Shown in pieces: positions 25,769-35,600 of a stretch of DNA of 58,461 nt (its first letter is position 1; each line of letters begins with the position of its first letter). Under the pieces are notes generated by a model, which did no database searches, was not told where the DNA came from, and worked only from the letters and a program-made list of their open reading frames with translations. This stretch comes from Armatimonadota bacterium (lineage in GTDB: Bacteria; Armatimonadota; UBA5829), in assembly GCA_012522575.1 (NCBI GenBank), contig JAAYKE010000056.1, forward strand, positions 1-58,461, written 5' to 3'. Position numbers and translations under genes: made by a program.

Positions 25769-26695
25769 CTACTTCTTAACAGGTTTGTTCTGAAGTCGCT
25801 CGACAATCAATTCTTTCGAATACAGTCCCGTATGACGGAACGATTCCTTGCCGTTCTTATCGAAGAATATTTGGGAAGGCAGCGCCTCTATTGCATATCT
25901 GGAGCCTAGAACCGGGTCGGTGTCCATTGAAACCACCAGAATATTCGCGGTCTTTGAGTGTTCTTTTTTCACCGCTTCGATGATCGGTTCCATCAGCTCA
26001 CAGGGCTTGCAGGTTGTGGATGTGAAAGCGACAAATGTGGGCTTGCCTGACTTGCGCGCTTTGTCCAGTGGGTTGTCGATTGCTGCGGAGTACTGCTTGG
26101 CAAGCCAGGTTTTGTCTACTTTAATTACGTAGCGTTTGCCCATTTGCCTGATATATTCCGATCGGGCAGTCGATTTCTTCTGCCCTATCACGAATTCCTT
26201 GAGTTGATCCTTGGCTTTTTCGAAGTCAATTTCCGGGTGATTTTCTTTTTCCGAGTCGTAATATGCTTTCACTTCCTCATCGGTGGCCGTCACGTCTCTG
26301 GTAATGTATTCCATAAACACTATGAAGAGGTCTTCAGGGTTTTCGGGAGCGGAGTTCGGGTTTTTCTCTGCCCAAAGCTCGGCTTCATATTGCAGCAGCG
26401 TTGTGCCAGCCAGGGATTCGAGCACGAAGAACAGGTTGCGTTTCATCTGCGGCCACAGCTTCTCGGGAGCTAGTCGTATCTGTTCGTTGAGGTCTCTTGG
26501 ACCTATTTTATATTCCCCGGACAACAGGATTTCGTTTTCCGGCAGATCATCAAGTATCGCATAGGCCAGCGCATCGGTAGCAAATCCGGGATAGGCTTCT
26601 TCGACTGTCCTGGCCGGCGCGCCGATGGCGCAAGTTGTGGCAGCCAATACACATATCCCAACAGCCAATCCGATCAGTCTAGGACAAATAATCAT
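25769..26695 (-). CDS. Exported SurA/PpiC-like and thioredoxin fusion protein
   Basis: This 308-residue protein has a signal peptide (about 1-25, ending CAIGA). Residues about 60-190 are helical and resemble the chaperone arm of SurA/PpiC-type foldases (KIGPRDLNEQI, TDEEVKAYYDSEKENHPEIDF), but the parvulin isomerase domain that should follow is absent. In its place is a thioredoxin fold (about 200-305) with the redox motif TTCKPCELM and the cis-Pro in ALPSQIFF. A peptide-binding arm joined to a disulfide-active domain suggests a periplasmic protein that handles unfolded clients with cysteines, which is inference. The ribosome site is GAAGGG. It is first of a three-gene minus-strand run with pdxA and GT2. 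Confidence 0.75.
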   Translation of the reverse strand: MIICPRLIGLAVGICVLAATTCAIGAPARTVEEAYPGFATDALAYAILDDLPENEILLSGEYKIGPRDLNEQIRLAPEKLWPQMKRNLFFVLESLAGTTLLQYEAELWAEKNPNSAPENPEDLFIVFMEYITRDVTATDEEVKAYYDSEKENHPEIDFEKAKDQLKEFVIGQKKSTARSEYIRQMGKRYVIKVDKTWLAKQYSAAIDNPLDKARKSGKPTFVAFTSTTCKPCELMEPIIEAVKKEHSKTANILVVSMDTDPVLGSRYAIEALPSQIFFDKNGKESFRHTGLYSKELIVERLQNKPVKK

Positions 26696-26961
26696 TGGTA
26701 ATTCCCTTCAAGCTCCTGCGGGCAGGCAGGCAAGCAAATAGATTGTTTTACTATTGTAGTGTAGTGCAAAGGCCCCATTGCGTCAATGGCTAATGAGCTG
26801 CTCCGGGGAGTTCAGATATGGCGCGAAAAGGGTATCGTGATATTGTAAGTCGTGCATAATTAGCAATAAATATATCTACCTGCCCATCGACAGCTATGCG
26901 AATTCAGGCCGCGCTTGTAATAGTTGAGCTTCGAGCAATGATTTTATAAGGAGTGATTATA

Positions 26962-27180
26962 ATGCCCGAAATAGACGATTTAATTGTCAGAGTAGCCACG
27001 TTTGCCGAGATGTTCGACTACCCTTCGTCCAAGCAGGACCTGTTGCAGATGGCCAACGAACAGCAGTTTCCAGACGATATTTTGAACCTGCTGGAGGAAT
27101 TGCCCAATATCCATTACACATTGGAAACGGAGGTCGTCGAGGCCATAATGGAGGTCATCTCCGAGAGAGCGCAAGCGTGA
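26962..27180 (+). CDS. DUF2795 small protein
   Basis: This 72-residue protein starts at the ATG at 26962 (AAGGAG eight bases upstream; the GTG used in the track overlaps the ribosome site). It matches the DUF2795 pattern: a YPSSKQDLLQMANEQ helix, then ILNLLEELPNIHYTLETEVVEAIME, where the LP..Y..ptdV step is the family mark. DUF2795 proteins are small helical proteins of unknown function, often single genes. The 266 bases upstream, shared with the divergent thioredoxin fusion, show no clear promoter. Confidence 0.8.
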   Translation: MPEIDDLIVRVATFAEMFDYPSSKQDLLQMANEQQFPDDILNLLEELPNIHYTLETEVVEAIMEVISERAQA

Positions 27181-27280
27181 TTGCCATGTCGATACACATC
27201 ACAACCGCGGGGTTGACGCGCCCGCAGGATCGCGAGCCATCAGCCCTGCGGTGCAATGCAACAACCGATCTCATCGACCA

Positions 27281-27925
27281 CTAATCGGCCTTGGAGTCCT
27301 TATATTCCTTCTCTCCGCGCACGTGATGATAAACATACAGCGCGATCAGAACCACAAATATCACAGCCAGAACGATATGGGCGTCGTGGAAGTATGGCTT
27401 GAGCACCGTATCCCATTTCGGCCCAACGGCTTTGCCGATCCACGCTAGACCAAGACACCAGGGCAGCGATCCCAAAAATGTGTAGATGAGAAAACGCCAG
27501 AAGTGCATTTTGGATACGCCTGCGGGAAACGATATGAATGTTCTGATAACCGGCATCAACCGGCTGAAGAATATCGCCGCCTCACCGTGTTTGGCAAACC
27601 ACGAATCGGCCTTGTCCAGGTCCTTGGTGCGGATAAGTATGTATTTGCCGTATCTTTCAATGAACGGTCGCCCTCCGAACATTCCGGCCCAATATGCAAC
27701 CGCCGAGCCCCAAACGCAGCCCAAGGCTCCCGATACTCCCATCATCCAAACCGTATATCGACCCGGGTTTTCGTGGACAAGGTATCCGCCAAAGGGCATT
27801 ATGATTTCGCTGGGCAGGGGTATGCAGGCGCTCTCTATGCCCATCATAAGGATAATGCCGGAGTAACCGAGCTTGCTGAGGGAGTCTGTAATCCAATGCG
27901 TCACCGCGGTGAGAATAGCTTCCAA
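27281..27925 (-). CDS. DedA-family membrane protein
   Basis: Start chosen at TTG 27925, which has AGGAGG five bases upstream and begins LEAILTAVTHWITD (214 residues); the track start at 27973 has none. DedA marks are GIESACIPLPSEIIMPFGGYL near the N-terminus, with the acidic and Pro residues of the first re-entrant loop, FFSRLMPVIRTFISFPAGVSKM with the essential Arg residues, and FLIYTFLGSLPWCLGLAWIGKAVG. Some members of this family are implicated in flipping of undecaprenyl phosphate or phosphatidylethanolamine across the inner membrane; which lipid applies here is not visible. About five membrane segments; the tail is charged. Confidence 0.92.
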   Translation of the reverse strand: MEAILTAVTHWITDSLSKLGYSGIILMMGIESACIPLPSEIIMPFGGYLVHENPGRYTVWMMGVSGALGCVWGSAVAYWAGMFGGRPFIERYGKYILIRTKDLDKADSWFAKHGEAAIFFSRLMPVIRTFISFPAGVSKMHFWRFLIYTFLGSLPWCLGLAWIGKAVGPKWDTVLKPYFHDAHIVLAVIFVVLIALYVYHHVRGEKEYKDSKAD

Positions 27926-28071
27926 TCCGTCCTCCTGGGGCGGATAATTCCGCGCCGCGATATTATAACACAAAACCGCTTTTTTCGATGTCCGAGGTCA
28001 GATGTCCGAAGCTCGAGCCGGTATTGCAACGTCACTTGGTTGCTTGGGTTGCGCCACGTAGATACCTGCTT

Positions 28072-28115
28072 TTCTAACCTCTAACTTCTAACCTCTAACC
28101 TCTAAACCCTAAACC
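28072..28115 (-). repeat. Telomere-like heptamer run, locus B
   Basis: Reading + strand: TTCTAA, then CCTCTAA, CTTCTAA, CCTCTAA, CCTCTAA, ACCCTAA and ACC. This is the reverse complement of the TTAGAGG/TTAGAAG units at the other two loci. It lies between the DedA and PEP-CTERM genes, 22 bases from the end of the latter. Confidence 0.8.
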
Positions 28116-28137
28116 GTATCTGCCTGCGATGAACTAA

Positions 28138-29364
28138 TCAGAACCGTGATGTTCTTCGAACCCGCGCATACCCGGCAAGGCCGATTATCCCGGTGAACAA
28201 TGCCAGGGCTGATGCCGGTTCGGGCACTTCCCTGGAAGTCAGCATCGCGATATATCCTGCGGCTCCGGGGAGTGCCTCAGTATGAGATGTCCACGTCAGA
28301 GTATCCAGCGCGGTTACAGTGTTAGTCTGCGGGTTTGTCGCCCACATCAAACTGCCGTCCGCCGATACGGTGCAGAAATGATCGGTAGACGCATCCAGCC
28401 TGTGATACAAACCGCTAAGCGGCAGCGGCAGTCCGTCCTCGCCAAGCGTCAATCGAATCGCCTGGCTGAAGCCTTCGTCATCTCCCACCAGTCCCAGATA
28501 ATTGACGCCATTCAATGTAAAGAACGATATGTCTGTAGGTCGGAATGTGTCCAGCTGGAATGCCGGCCCTACTCTGAACATCAGTTCGTTATCCATAATT
28601 GATATGCTGCCGATATTCTCCAGGCCGATTGCGGGATCATCCTCTGTCGCTCCGTTGGCGATATATGTATAACCATTGGTCCCCGCAGCTATCGCGCTAG
28701 GCAGATAGCCCTGATCATCCAGATTTTGCGTGGACATTACCGTTGAGCCATCCACTCTGGTAACCCATGTCTGGTCGGCAACTATGGAATACACGTCTCG
28801 ATGCGCGATCATGGCGTGGGTTCCCAGCGTATCTATATCAGCCAGCGATGTAGTCTGCAGATTTACAACGGACACATCCGCGCCGGCCCAATTATTAGAT
28901 GATGTAATATATGCATAATTGGAATGCAGTTTGTTGTAATTATCCTGATATCTGCCACCGATCACATATATTCCGCCGTTTGAGTCCACTGTCACCGTTT
29001 TTGGATCCCTCAGGACCTCATTGCCCTGAGCCAGAACAATCGGTTCGCCTACCCATTCGATGGCAGGGTCTGTAAAAAGGTCCACTACATGGCCAACCCG
29101 CAGCACTGCAGTAGAGGTTCCGTTCACGGATATTTTATCAGCCACAAAAACATAGCCGTTGTAGCTGCTTACGCCTGTAAAAAATGACCCGGAGATGCTT
29201 GCTGCCTGATAGCTCGCCACTGTTCCGTTCTCATATTTGACCAGAAACACCTTGTCGATGCTGGTAGTGACGGCCCAATGGGTCGTAGTATCACCTACGG
29301 CTGAAATGGCAATCGCAAGGGTGAATAAAAGGACAAACGATATCAGAGTTACTCGAGTGTACAT
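28138..29364 (-). CDS. PEP-CTERM sorted exported protein
   Basis: This 408-residue protein has an N-terminal signal peptide (TLISFVLLFTLAIAISAVG). At its C-terminus is a PEP-CTERM sorting signal: VPEPASALALF, a hydrophobic helix and a final basic RVRRTSRF. Such proteins are cut and anchored by exosortase. No exosortase is in the window. The middle shows beta-propeller-like repeats (YVFVADKI, YVIGGRYQDN, YTYIANGA, LMWATNPQTNTVTALD), comparable to NHL/YVTN-type propellers. AGGGG lies seven bases before the ATG. It diverges from the giant propeller protein across a 264-base gap. The binding partner or activity is unknown. Confidence 0.85.
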   Translation of the reverse strand: MYTRVTLISFVLLFTLAIAISAVGDTTTHWAVTTSIDKVFLVKYENGTVASYQAASISGSFFTGVSSYNGYVFVADKISVNGTSTAVLRVGHVVDLFTDPAIEWVGEPIVLAQGNEVLRDPKTVTVDSNGGIYVIGGRYQDNYNKLHSNYAYITSSNNWAGADVSVVNLQTTSLADIDTLGTHAMIAHRDVYSIVADQTWVTRVDGSTVMSTQNLDDQGYLPSAIAAGTNGYTYIANGATEDDPAIGLENIGSISIMDNELMFRVGPAFQLDTFRPTDISFFTLNGVNYLGLVGDDEGFSQAIRLTLGEDGLPLPLSGLYHRLDASTDHFCTVSADGSLMWATNPQTNTVTALDTLTWTSHTEALPGAAGYIAMLTSREVPEPASALALFTGIIGLAGYARVRRTSRF

Positions 29365-29471
29365 ACGCTGACCCCTATGGGAGGATTACGGACTATATTC
29401 AAACTTTTGATGTGCACAAAACGTGCCAATGATAAGAATGCCCGCATAATGCGCTATCCGCCAGTAGGACG

Positions 29472-29500
29472 CTGACGATCTGCGGCGAGCGTGGTATAAT
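29472..29500 (+). promoter_or_regulatory. Predicted promoter of the giant secreted protein gene
   Basis: CTGACG at 29472-29477 and TATAAT at 29495-29500 are separated by 17 bases. It leaves a leader of about 120 bases before the ATG at 29629. Confidence 0.6.
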
Positions 29501-29628
29501 TGAATCAGGCCGGCTGTATGGGCCTAAAAGGAACAAAAGGCCGTATTTGCAAGTCAGAAGAAGTAACTTCTAAGGCCATTGTTGCTTGAATTACGAAAGA
29601 GCGAAATGCTTTCGGGGAGAAGGTCATT

Positions 29629-32600
29629 ATGAAGGATACGATTGCGCGCACCCTTCGTACTATAACTGTTATTGTTGGGGTGATGATGCTGTGTGCTCCT
29701 GTGATGGCCCAGAATGCAATCTGGGGCAGGTACCACTACGACGTCCGCCATAGCGGTCAAAATCCCAATTCAACCGATATAAAGGGTCTGCTTAACGGCC
29801 CCAGTTCTCTGAATTTGATCTGGGTATTCCCGCGCCTTGACAGCGCCTACGACTACCCGGACGAGTCCGCTATGATAGTGGATGACTTCAGCGGAACCGG
29901 GTTCTCAAGAACGGGCAAATGGAGCATCGGGCATCATACCGATGCCTATAACGGCGATTTCCACATGACCAAAACAATCAACGTCGCCACCGGAACTGCT
30001 CCAACGGCGACCTGGTTCTGGCCGTCAAATCTGCCCGCAGGCAAATACCAGGTATATGTATGGGTTCCGCCGGCATCAGGTTTTCTGGCGACATCAAGGG
30101 CGAGTTATACGGTCTATGATGACGCGCACCCCGGCGGGGAGACCTATGTGCTGGACCAAAGCTCCGCAGGAGCCTGGAAGCTGCTCACCTCAGATTATTT
30201 CACTTTTGGAGCAAATGCCAACACCAGGGTAGAGTTGACCGCGCGCGTGCTGGATGAAATTCCTCGAGCAGACTATCCGGATCGCGTTGTAGTGGCGGAC
30301 GCGATCAAATTTACGCCTTCGCTGTTGGAGACGGGCATTCAAATCTACTCCTCTCCTGCCAGCGCAGAGATTCCGGTTGAATTGCCTCCGGAAGACCCGG
30401 ATAAAGGCTCTTTGTGGAACGGCAAAGGGCTTTGCACATATATCGGAACGGTCGAGCCGCGTTCGACAGCAGCCAGAAGCGACGATTCTGAACAAACCGA
30501 CGACTACGGAGCCATCTACTGCGTATATGGGATAACACCCACCCTTCAAAACCCTGCGCTCGCCGATGGAAGCCCGGACCCCAATATACCGGACAGCGAA
30601 AAGCTGGTGGCCATATCCAAGTATCTGGGCAAGCCCAAATGGCGATATCCAAACGCTGATCCGACCAAACGCCTGCCCATAGAAGGCCCTATCTCCGGCG
30701 GGATATATTCTTCCCCGACTCTGGTGAAAGCGAAGATCGGCAACGATATTAAGCTCGTCTGCTTTGTTGCTGCGATGGATCATCAAATATATGCCCTTGA
30801 TGCAACCACCGGTAAATTGCTATGGAAAGGCCCCGGCATTACTATCCCCGAAGAGGATGCCGTTGGCTTCAGAAATTATACATTATCCGATCTGCCCAAC
30901 CCTGACTCATTCGGCGGCACATTCAGCTATGCCGAATGCAGCGCCGATGGCGGAAACACCATCACCTGGACTTTTCAGACTACAGACCAAATAAGCGCAG
31001 CCCCCGACGGAGCCGAAGGGTTGTCATATTCGATATATGCCTGGATGCCGGGAGCAGGCGGAACCGGCGGCCGAGCGCGCTCGAATATGGCCACTTATAC
31101 GATTACGTATCAGGACGAATCCGGCAGCCCGAACGAGACCTCCACCGTCACGGTTAATCAGGGAGATCCAAAAGCATACGGCTCCTGGGTTAAGCTGGGC
31201 GGCAGCTTCTTCAACCCAAGCCAGGTCGTTCTCAACAATACGGCAGCCAATGAGCCGCCCGGTTCGGCTGGCGGCCCCGGCAGAGTCGCCAGTGATTTTG
31301 TCGTAGTCGCCGATGCGATAATGATCGTGCCGGATGCCATAGAAGGATTGGGCTACAGCTCGCCGGTCACCGATGCGGAACCTATGATCGGTTCGGAAGT
31401 GTTCGCCAGTCACGTGTTTACCACGAGCGTCAATGGCAGGGCTATGTCCTTTTCGGTTGAATCCAGAGGCTCCAAATATGTTGGTCACCTCGATTGGGTA
31501 TATCCCAGGATCAGGCAGGTGCGATCCCCCAAGCAATCAGAACTCGAACAGCCGTCGTGGGGTGATATCGGCGCATCCCCTGCTTACAGCGCGGACAAGC
31601 TCTACGTTGCGACTACGGATGGCACTGTGCGATGTCTGCAGAATGTAAAAACGCCAAGCCCCAGCCAGAAGTGGGTTTTCCCGGACGACGTAAATAATGA
31701 TGAAAAAACGGCAGCATTCACCTCATCGCCTACGCTCGACCCGCCGGGCAGACTATATATAGGATCTACGGACGGCATATTCTATTGCCTGAGCATGGAT
31801 ACCGGCGCAGTCGATAAAGGCAACGGCACAATGGGGCCGATATGGCAGTATCCGCAGGCGAGTAGCTCCGGATCGCCGGACTCGCCTCCAACCATAAAGC
31901 CGCCACTGGGAGCGTTCAGATACTCGACCCCGGCTTTGGCGACAGTGCATGGAATCAAGAGGGTATGGTGCGCCAGCACGGACGGACACGTCTACTCATT
32001 TTTGGCCGATACCGGCGAAAGGCTGTATCTGGATGATGAGGGACGCCCGGTCAACCAAACCGGCGACTGGTATGCCGAGCCTTCTCTGATGTCGCCGGTG
32101 CAGGGTTCGGTGGCGCTCGATGGCCAGTCACCGCAGGGAAACAGTGTGATGTATGTCGGCGATATGTCCGGCACATTGCATTGGAGGGACGCGGAAAACG
32201 GCACCACCAACAACTGGGAATATTCGGGTTGGACATGCCCGGATATGTTGTTCTCGTCCCCCAACATTACCAATATAGAGGTGGCCACTACGCCTGTGAG
32301 CTGGGTTTTTGTAGGGTGCGCGGACGGCCACCTGTTTGCATTTACCCGCAGAGGCGGCGGATGGGGAGGCGTATGGCAGGGCGGAGAATGGCCGTTCCCC
32401 GGAGAGCCAAACGACAACTCCAGCAAAACCCAGGCTGCGCCGGAAACCGAAATTCAGTTCGATATATTTGACCAGGACTTCTATAACGCTACAAGCTCTT
32501 TCGAGACTTCAAAACTCGACCCGCTAAAAACAGTCGACTCAACAACGTCAACGGACAGCGACTTTATCGCCAACCACTGGCCCAACAATATCATCGTCAG

Positions 32601-35600
32601 CAAGGATATGAAGGTGCTTCCGGCATCCATAGGCACGCTGGCTCCTGAGGACCCGGAAAAAGACAGGCAGATAAAAAGTGAGCTTATCGAGCGGGCAAAG
32701 CAGCGCAGGCAGGAGGGAGTCTTCCCTGTAGGGCGCGTGCCGAAGGCCGGCGTCGACCAGATATACTTCGAGTGGGGCGAGAAGATATGCCTTATTCTAT
32801 GGAATCTGCCGGAGGCTAAGTTCATCTCAGGAAGCGGCGCAAATGCGTTCACCTTTACCATGACAAACGCCAGCGCCGGCGCGAGCGCGGGTTCCACGCT
32901 GAAGGCGACTGTGGGCGATGTACGTTCTTATACAGTCGTATATGACGCCGGCACGGCAGGCGCTCCGGTCTATTCTCCTGTGGTGGACAGCGAAGGAAAT
33001 GTGAGGCGCAGCTTCGTGCTTGCCACTATCTCCCTCGATGGATCAGGCGGAACTGTGCAGCCCAGTCCGGGGCCGGGTTGGGTGCTGAGCGTGCAAATCA
33101 AGATTAAGGCAAACGATTCATCCAACGCCCCGGTGACAACGGTCACAATTCCCTTGGCTAAGCTGGTGAAGAAGGACAAATACTATGAGCCTTTGATCAT
33201 CGATGCCCTGCAAGCCCCGGTAGATGGAGTAGTCCCGAAACAGGTCAGGGAAGCTAACATAGGCATCAACAATCCTCTGGCCATTCGAGACGAGAAGGGG
33301 GCTGCGCTTGGTTGGGGCAATGGAATCAACCCGAACAGGTTCGATCCTGATGTCCATACCAACGGCAACACCAGATGGACCAACACGAGCGGAGGCAACT
33401 ACAACCTGATACCGGTCAACCCGCCGCCGATTATGGATATGTTGTATGTGCAAAACGGCACAAGCTCCAGAGAGGCGAAGCTGGGAGTCCTGGATCGCAG
33501 CGCGATGGGGTTGGCAGGTCGAAAGATAAACAGGTTCCGCATTGATTCCTCCGACTTGACGTTTAGAGGATGGCCGCACTCAGTCGAAAGTCAGCCTTTG
33601 AACGTATCAACCAATCCGCCGACGTTGATTCCTAATGTGGAGTATGGCCTAAGATTCCCGTGGGACGGCGGTTTAGGATCAGTTGACTACCCGCATATAT
33701 ACAGAAGATATCAGGCTTACGAACAGCTTTCGTCAGGCCAGGACCCGACTAATACTGCCTGCGAACTCAAGGAGATCGATAAATTGTCCGGCAGTTCGAG
33801 ATATGAGGACGCCCTCCTGAACCCGGATACGATGCTGGTTTCGGTGGATGTGCCCAGATTCCAGCCCGCCAATACCTGGGTGGACGTGAACCGCAATGAT
33901 GGTTTGGATGGCTACTCAAGGACGATGACCGCTTATGTCGACTCCAACCGCAATGACAGGTTCGATAGTGGCAACTATGTTCGAGGAAGACCGACCGCCC
34001 ATCAGGATACATACAGGAGATTCAGGGTCGGGCTAAAAGTGCCCCCTGATCCTAAAATTGAGGTCGAGGAGCAGCTTGTCGATATAGGAAGCGCGCCGCA
34101 TGGGTTGGGCTGGCCGATGGAATCGAGGCTTGGCTTCTCTCCATACAACGCCAGTCCGCATATCAGGCAGTGGTTTAAGCCCCTGACTATAAAAAACGCG
34201 GGCAATGTCAATCTATACAACATACGCATCAATCCGGCTGTCGGGCTTGTCAGCGACCAGGCTCACCCCGGAGCCGTGTTGTCCGGGGAGGCAATAACAA
34301 GCTCCCTTGATCCGTTGCCGATACCGTCATTCGGGCTGTTTGGCGCTGACCCGTTCATAACTGCTCAGGGCAGCAGGGCAAACGGCCAGAACGTATATCT
34401 TGGTTATACGCTTTCCAAACCCAGGGTAGGCGACCCTGATCCGACTGTTATGACCGTCCCGGACAGGCGAAAATGGGATGTGGAATACGATACCCGAATG
34501 AACGCCGCTACAAAGATCGCGATGGCCGGGTGGGCTGCCATACCGGAAAAAGCCGAGCCATTGCCGGTGCAGGTCGGGCTAAGGGTTCCGCTTACCCAGC
34601 CTATTGGAACCTATCAGAGCATTGATCCGAATCTCAATGCGCCGTATATTGCAGTTTTCGCTGACCTTGACGGCGCCGGCTACCTGCCGCCGGGTAACCC
34701 GGCTCACAATCCGGTTGCCTGGCCGAGTTTCCAGTTGAAAGCTACCGTAAGAGAAAATCAGTTGACCGGCGGAGTGACTCCCACTACGCTGCCGCAAATA
34801 GACTATATGCTGGGTAACGATGGCGTCATCTACCCGGAAATGCTGCCCAGGGTAGGCGACGCTACCCCTGCCGCGTTCAGGGATGCCGACAAGCTCGATG
34901 TTCACCTGGTGTGGTCGAGCAACCGGTTCAGCGATCCCGATTTGTATCCTTCCGACGAAGCTGAACAGGCCAGTATGACGGGAGCGCCGTGGTTCCTGCG
35001 ACGCGCCGTGCTTGGTTATCAAACAAGCCCTGCAAGCAATGGGGTGTGGGCGACGGCGAGTGATCAATCTCGCTGGTGGATAACGCGCAACAACTTCCTG
35101 CCCTCAGATCAGTGGATGCCGTCGCAATCGGGAGCCAATGCTCCGCAACTCCTTCCCTGGGAGTTTGGCAGTTCTCCGAGCGGGCTGCATTCTGTGAGGC
35201 ATTTCAGCCCGAGAATCGGCGACAACGACGCCGTTGCGCTCAATGCGAATACTAACCGCACCTGGCTGGCCTGGGCAGGCAATGCTGATTTCAAGGACCC
35301 TGCTACGGATAAACTGAGCCAGCAGAGCGCGATTTTCTATACGGACTACACTCATGGCGGTTCCGATACGGCGCAAAAGATATGGGCAATCGAGCACGAT
35401 TTCTCTATGTCAAAGCGCAGCCCGTGTCCTGTTCCCTATGGAAGCGATATGTGGATGTTCTGGCAGGGAGGCTCATCGGGCAGTTCGTCGATCTACTACA
35501 GCTTGGCTCACGACCCCGGCGGCGTGTTTGACACCACAAAAACAAAGTGGAGTCCTGATACGAAGCTCAGAACGCCGGACTGTCTGTCCGCGGTAGGCGC

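Noticed and set aside
23420-28115. CRISPR array suggested by repeated short units
   Set aside because: Units are 7-base head-to-tail repeats without spacers, and no cas genes are present.
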